Below, piece after piece: positions 61,801 to 64,000 of a DNA stretch of 64,000 nucleotides. Made by a program: the position numbers and the translations under genes. Position 1 is the first letter of the stretch; each line of letters begins with the position of its first letter. The notes beneath the pieces were generated by a model. That model saw nothing but the letters and a program-made list of their open reading frames with translations, was not told where the DNA came from and did not search any database. The stretch is from NCBI GenBank assembly GCA_945869465.1, contig CAMBPB010000004.1:23473-87472 (forward strand). The letters run 5' to 3'. The DNA comes from Prosthecobacter debontii (lineage in GTDB: Bacteria > Verrucomicrobiota > Verrucomicrobiia > Verrucomicrobiales > Akkermansiaceae).

Positions 61801-64000
61801 CCGGCAGCGTCGAGAACGGATCGAACAATTACATCGTCGCCCTCACGGCCGGTGGATACACCGACATCGACGTCCGCGGTGTCAGCACCATCGCCGACGG
61901 TTCCACCACAAACGTGCGGCTCGATGGCGACGGCACGAGCGGCAACATTGACCTCGGTGCTGCGACCACGACCGTCAACACCCTGCTGCAAAACAACGCG
62001 AGCTTTGCAGGCACGGTGGATACAGTCGGCAAGGCCCTCGTGACCAACGGCATCATGATCGGCAGCGGCAAAGAGGCGCTGACCATCGGTGTGGCAGTCG
62101 GCGACGGCAGCTTGACCACCGCCACGGTCGGCAATCTGGCCCTGATCAATAACAACGCCAGCAGGACACTCACCGTGAATGCACCGATCCTCGTGAACTC
62201 AACTTCCGGTTTGAGCACTGCGGGCAATGTGCTCTTGAATGGAGTGAACACATTCACCGGTAATACGGGCATCGGCAACGGCACGCTGGAAATCGGCGGG
62301 GCTGGGCAGTTGGGTGGAGGCAGCTATAGCAATGACATCTTGATCGGCACTGGTGGCACACTGAAATACAACAGCAGCGCGAACCAGACCTTCAGTGGTA
62401 ACCTCACCGGGGCAGGCGGCTTGGTGAAGGATGGCATTAGCAATCTGACCCTCACCGGCAACCCAAACAGTTACGCGGGAGGCACTATTGTGAACGGAGG
62501 AAAGCTGATTCTCAATACACCCAACGACTCGCAGGCGAACCAGGGGGCGCTGACGATCAACTCCGCTGGCACGGTTGAGATACTGGGCGGTAACCCGCTT
62601 TACAATGGCACCGCGCTGAATCGCACGATCACCATTAACGGTGGAACGCTGAGCAGGACGAGCGGCGGCGGGGGCAACCAAGACTACCGGGTGAAGTCCA
62701 TCGACATGACCGCGGGTCTCATCTCGTCAACGTCGGTTGGGTATATGGAGTTCTTCAATGACGCCTACGGTTCGAGTGTGCCCGTCAATACACATGCCAG
62801 CGCCAGCGAAGCGGTGATTTCCGCAAATTGGGCTGCTCGCAACAACGTAGGAACCACCACGTTCGTGTTCACGACGGAAGTCGGCACGACGGCATCCGGT
62901 GTGGATCTCCTCTTCAGCGGGAACTTGGCTGGCAACACTGTCTATAACGTGACCAAGGCGGGCGCTGGCGTCATGGCGATCTCGGCCAACTATCACACGA
63001 CCACCGTTTACGGCACAGGCACCTTTGCTGGTTACTCCGGCATCACCACCATCAACGGCGGCACGCTGCAACTGGGCAATGGCGGTGCGGCTGGCACGTT
63101 GAACCCACTTAGCACCATCGTGAATAATGGTAATTTGGCCTTCAATCGTGATGCCACGACCAACCTCACTCAAGGAACTCACTTCAACAGTGTCATCTCC
63201 GGCACGGGCGGCGTCTCGCAACTCGGCAGCGGCACCACGATTCTGAACGGCGCGAACACCTACGGCGGCGGCACCACGGTTGCTAACGGAACGCTCCTCG
63301 TCAACAACACCACGGGCTCCGGCACCGGCACCGGCTCGGTCACCGTGGACGGCGGCGCGACCCTCGGCGGCACCGGCACCATCGGTGGTTCGACCAGCAT
63401 CAGCGGCGACCACGCCCCGGGCCTCAGCGCGGGAGTCCAGTCGTTTTCCAACAGTCTGGCCTATCTCGCCGCTGCGAACCTCAAGTGGGAGCTCAATGAC
63501 GATGTTTCCACCGCCACCACCGGCGTCCGCGGCACGGACTTCGATGGCGTGGATGTCACCGGCGGCACCTTCGCCGTCACCAGCGGCGCCACGCTCGATC
63601 TTAGCTTCGGCGGCGCGGTGGACTTCCTGGACAGCTTCTGGGGCAGCAACCGCTCCTGGACGGTGGTCGATCTAACCAGTGGCGTCACCGGCACGGGTGG
63701 CACCAACCTCTTTAGCGTGGGGACGCTCACCGGCGGCAGCAATTACAGCGGCTCGCTCGGCACCTTCACCGTCACCCGGCCGACCGATGGCAACGGCAAG
63801 AACGACGTCCAGTTGAACTGGACCTCCGGTGTGGTGCTGAGTCCCTATCAAACCTGGGCGTCCGGCTTCAGCAGCCCCGCTCTATCCAATCAGGCTGCCG
63901 ATGCCGATCCCGACGAGGACGGTCTGGATAACGGCGTCGAATATGTGCTGGGCACTGATCCGCGCTTCACCAACCAGGGCGGCCCCACCGGCTCGGTGGT
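49893..64000 (+). CDS. Giant autotransporter-associated beta-strand repeat (PATR) protein, 3' end beyond window
   Basis: MKPKSVIRLVRNGSQSARLLAISIATLLAPYSAQAASATWNGTTDATWATGTNWS; dozens of NTYTGxTTVNAGTLxxxG repeats in one frame; near the edge DPDEDGLDNGVEYVLGTDPRF. No terminated + ORF in frame 0 is listed here, consistent with one uninterrupted frame. Confidence 0.9.
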   Translation, partial: MKPKSVIRLVRNGSQSARLLAISIATLLAPYSAQAASATWNGTTDATWATGTNWSTTPVPGTGDTATFNNAGGTLDIIDLGTGVTINTISFETSSAAAYTIGSGGIGIQTLTLDNGGAITVNSAVAQQEIFNANIVLGTDGAASDFTITNNRVGALNAVPYLQFSGTFTGSAGSGLKTLTFDANGTSATNSISALGNISNGTSGTVKLVKQGAGIMTLGLNGGTMTYTGGTYLDAGTLQIVGSVNNLQAGSSLYIAGGTNLNSINQSGGNYSSIVQQWNGDFSFNDSAKSVGAGLQQMTFTGGTVDLGATGTDTVRTINALANTLTIGSIISNGTNTTTTGLTKTGAGTMVLGGNNTYTGTTTVNAGTLTITGGPAGGGAYAALGSGKLEISGAAGTINTSSVITIAGGNLQLTNTSTAEGSVNRLNNATAITSNGGTLTYNNTSGNTYAENIGNVTLNGGQFNTVLSTNMATGIQTLTLNSLTQNNRSTATFSAATTAPNATTNIIKVAGVTATPAGQIIGPWATTGTSATVQTDYAVYDASGNIVAANIAGSLDSTWTDSTKAYTSNFLGGGAANVLSATTHNMAALRNLPAFGNANTATTIAIPTGGNLNTFGLLNANQGLWTINQVTGSTGALSTPTGGGSIYINTGNGTSGGNGAITIGAPINDNGGAVSIVKTGTGNTVAVGQGVLTLSNVTSNFTGATVINGGSIVLNTAGALANGGLASSLGAASTSADNLVINGGFLQYGTATTAVSTNRLFSISAMGGTIDSSSGTAAATMNFIGTGAMGFASQTGPRTLTLQGSNVGVAASTSGSNTSQSTLALLIGDNSGATSLTKTGIGTWALTNSASTYTGPTTISQGILNVGTFAAVNTASSIGRGSVAGSAADLILNGGTLQYSNNTAATTNRLFGVGTSGGTLDSSAAGPNNTLSFTSTDLIGFNNQSGARTLTLAGTNVGANSMGLRLDDLGGLTNLTKSDKGTWAPANAGNTYTGITTINAGILSVGKLANGGVASSIGASTNAAANLVFNAGSSGAQTTIAALVNAIIPNTGSNAPILKYTGSGDSTDRLINFNLGGGNANRFAVLDASGSAAINFTNAGSPTFANADQLFTLVLSGSNANNNTFAGIIPNNGNKGVSVVKDGVGTWILSGNNTYSDAAGTVSTFGTTVNQGTLVLSGSPTAATALKTTVNAGGTLKLDYSTNNTSKLSDHATLGMLTLGGGTLNLSGGSHTEVVTNTTLSPGASSVIQSGGGSSILRMNAITRNPGAMLDFGAASIADTDNNNATSVGILGAYATVAGANWAKSVDAAAANTAITAYTSGYTDIDALGSTITNGSTTNVRLNSASGSGDITLGSTTTAINTLLQNTTTAATIDTTGKTLQTTGIMIGAGKESLTIGLSAGTGSLQAAASAGDLVLNNASNYSGTNSGKTLTVNVPVILNGASTLTTAGNVTLNGVNTYTGATFVNAGTLTISGTGNLNSGNYAGAITIAQGATLNYTSSANQTLSGGTSGFGNFIWNPSSSSAVLVTGARGATPAVLTIMSGIVSGVVGNLGTGPASDLILDGGILRTKDGGGGADQTSRLFTLGAGGGTIQIDDLSIQGTTTRPTEFTGTGAIAFTGSGARTLKFESAIMNVNKFSPALGDGSGGATSVIMGGTAGAYGVWALDGANTYTGTTTVNGGHLSIRKTQSVNGGVAYFTPANITVTPGAGVAGIAIGVGAGPTYFDSTAIATILDSSHLGASTTTTGLKGGAQFGLDTTAGDFTYTGTLADFTAGDSNVFNLAKHGVGTLTLTGNNTYTGTTTIYGSGIGHSTGTSILRAGSSTAFGQPTTANLVFDQGAFSLINKLQLFGNSVTVIGLNSPVANHRDGKGENYIESGSSDTSGTGTDILTINNTTTSTWNNGAASNTGKSIIQDGGARRLGITKSGAGTMELGGTNTYTGGTIINEGVLRLLNTQALGGAAGAAGTVSFGAGSTGTLRLNANNITIANLDTNATVGTPVVENGTAGNATLTVNNTANSTFAGVLQNGAAGTLLLTKTGAGTLTLSGDNTYTGATAVNGGKLVLSGNNTAATGDIAVNSGGIVQFNGNSSINGDASNVLNRDVTINAGGTAVFGASFGIGITDVQTALANRVVAASAGAIAADNYAGDNFDFAAAGLTNASLGAVGIVNYTGTLTPNGTTYRLGGGGGTLTYPTLITGSDLAITGASTGSVVLSNAGNTLGALTVSSGILDLNATTQTATTVTLAGGTLQNGTLTGTAYSGTGGTSTAILAGIGIVFTNTSGTTTLNASNTYDGGTNITGGTLKAVAAGSLGSGLVTISNGAALALASDGTGTGLGNSKLESINYGNDIALSGAAQTITVGQFTAGAGTLNAANKTLQLDSLDIGSQTLTVTNSNGFGLEFTGATTFSAAPTFSVTNPSLVLGNAPIVQGLTLSGVVSGGFGFTKTGTGTMVLTNAGNTFGTGGSTLTISNGLLSVTSDGALGDSGNIISLNLIGSGLQADGTFSTARRINTSAANGVIDVTQGNVLTLDTTALNNGTASTNALRKNGNGVFNINVDNTSSYTGVITVNAGAIRVSNAGALGAPGTNTTVSNAVGSAVQINGVNTAELFNLTGSGINSGGALENFSGTNALSGAITLGGAATIGSTSGTLTLSGGISGGQALTFSGAGGIAVTTTAIGAVSSITKIGSGTTTLSVASTGFILPFAVNAGTFKLDSAGKLGNASTTTVNPGAILTLDNTSTSTASRLGGSTRTLTLSGGTLNFTGNGTTEAIGALTPSAGLDVINLSGTGTLSFASLGTRAAGGVVSFSGSGPAVQFVAPTTVTDSLLMGGTMPLFYGNDFATSTGLANAPISAYAGYTTGDFGAQATSTAINFNPTGAQTNVTATKTINKLKLTGQGVTINSGQVLTLDAAAVINNGGGNITGGYLVTTSNAELVINNASDMSIASVIGSSSSNVSAALNKVGAGNLTLSALNNYTGITYVNQGTLTLGGGNNTLAVNKAMVLNNGSTLALGSNNQYLGSLTSTGLVEGSGGNITGTGTLTVNTGAATFAGNIGSDGGAFNFVKTGGTTSLTLVSANSTTGTVSVLGGRLSANGSASGPSGVFGLALKDGGTLAATTGITLNGSALIIDNTGTKDMADRVNNAASITLNSGMIGYYGRAQYNSTETLGDLTHGVTLNSGLNMLVANPGGTGVNSAQLTLASLTRNTGAIVNVAGDSQWNGGNNNLGQIGNAARVVVSGTQTGLTPINGVVPGAFNTYTVDQFHFVGYVPGLGFGPLGTAGFPANYTGTFAAALPTSNLNSVSGAVTANMTINSFNQGAITFTNGTTTGGSDLLTVDSGMMVITGTTPMGTAANRGRITSGTSQELFLIKRDGNNGSINPIHSVIVDNGNPVSLIVAVGKNDGNALLSLTAPNTYTGGTYVSSKNTGGLSLDATNPGVITVPYALASSGANGLIINNGSVVTMATNAGQIDPRNTVTLNGGATMTYVGNNTQANLVFNSNGGTVTPTIAVGNILTLTGNITSTPTNVAVVPTISGTTLDLNNSTSHNITVDGGATTASLFHAGNGATVTGLTISSIINSLTPASGGFTKLGTGVLSLTGANVFTGGLNINAGAVIAGNAAALGGSGNVVTLNNAALWLNGTNPNSGAIITAGATGGTIAMTADTSVDGNIVLNGALTVSLADPTLNNTDRTLNFNSAAGNRFGMSGAGSLVVSGNANNNFNATPKFLFMQQNAVTNTYTGGTTINSGGRIKMGAASAVGATNVVGLGNLGATNNTLTVNAGGALDLNNFDQTVGNFTGTGGQIVNTTGGTKTLTIGNGNTGGGTFAGIFATGTGQVTLNKVGTGTITLSGSSTSTGGTTVSNGTLALDFTTATTAAPVLASGGVLTLGGGTLDIRNGTAQVQTVASTTLTGGLSNVTQSSGSSILRMNVITPGVGVVNFGEDSIASTTTANNGGGILGAWATVGGTDWAVNSGSVENGSNNYIVALTAGGYTDIDVRGVSTIADGSTTNVRLDGDGTSGNIDLGAATTTVNTLLQNNASFAGTVDTVGKALVTNGIMIGSGKEALTIGVAVGDGSLTTATVGNLALINNNASRTLTVNAPILVNSTSGLSTAGNVLLNGVNTFTGNTGIGNGTLEIGGAGQLGGGSYSNDILIGTGGTLKYNSSANQTFSGNLTGAGGLVKDGISNLTLTGNPNSYAGGTIVNGGKLILNTPNDSQANQGALTINSAGTVEILGGNPLYNGTALNRTITINGGTLSRTSGGGGNQDYRVKSIDMTAGLISSTSVGYMEFFNDAYGSSVPVNTHASASEAVISANWAARNNVGTTTFVFTTEVGTTASGVDLLFSGNLAGNTVYNVTKAGAGVMAISANYHTTTVYGTGTFAGYSGITTINGGTLQLGNGGAAGTLNPLSTIVNNGNLAFNRDATTNLTQGTHFNSVISGTGGVSQLGSGTTILNGANTYGGGTTVANGTLLVNNTTGSGTGTGSVTVDGGATLGGTGTIGGSTSISGDHAPGLSAGVQSFSNSLAYLAAANLKWELNDDVSTATTGVRGTDFDGVDVTGGTFAVTSGATLDLSFGGAVDFLDSFWGSNRSWTVVDLTSGVTGTGGTNLFSVGTLTGGSNYSGSLGTFTVTRPTDGNGKNDVQLNWTSGVVLSPYQTWASGFSSPALSNQAADADPDEDGLDNGVEYVLGTDPRFTNQGGPTGSV

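Noticed and set aside
49836-63742. Many minus-strand ORFs (up to ~344 aa) and frame-1 + ORFs across the PATR gene
   Set aside because: Repetitive Gly/Thr/Asn/Ala codons leave antisense frames open; no domain signatures, and they are mutually overlapping.

Overview
GC-rich chromosomal window, most consistent with a verrucomicrobial (Luteolibacter/Akkermansia-like) genome; this is inferred from gene content and a PATR/'DPDxDGLxNxxEY' protein, not from any database search. Most of 1-49.6 kb is ordinary housekeeping and metabolic genes: a partial EngB-like GTPase, tRNA-Gln(CTG), bamA, mdh, fusA, plsC-like, a rhamnose cluster (AraC regulator, rhaA and an ABC transporter), an IscA/ErpA-like protein, L,D-transpeptidase, trmO, polyprenyl synthetase, folA, parB, SET-domain protein, Rrf2/cysE, GSII-type glutamine synthetase, PP2C phosphatase with a mini kinase-like protein, and a YlbF-like protein. 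Accessory features are a REP-associated tyrosine transposase (RAYT), a truncated SPFH/virion-core-like pseudogene, and several heptamer or palindromic repeats. From 49893 to the window edge (>14.1 kb, ~4.7k codons) there is one unterminated open frame encoding a giant autotransporter-associated beta-strand repeat (PATR) protein. It is absent from the supplied ORF track because it has no stop inside the window. A promoter-like sequence and a 14-codon leader ORF with a strong Shine-Dalgarno precede it. All homology statements are from motif recognition by eye; no searches were run.
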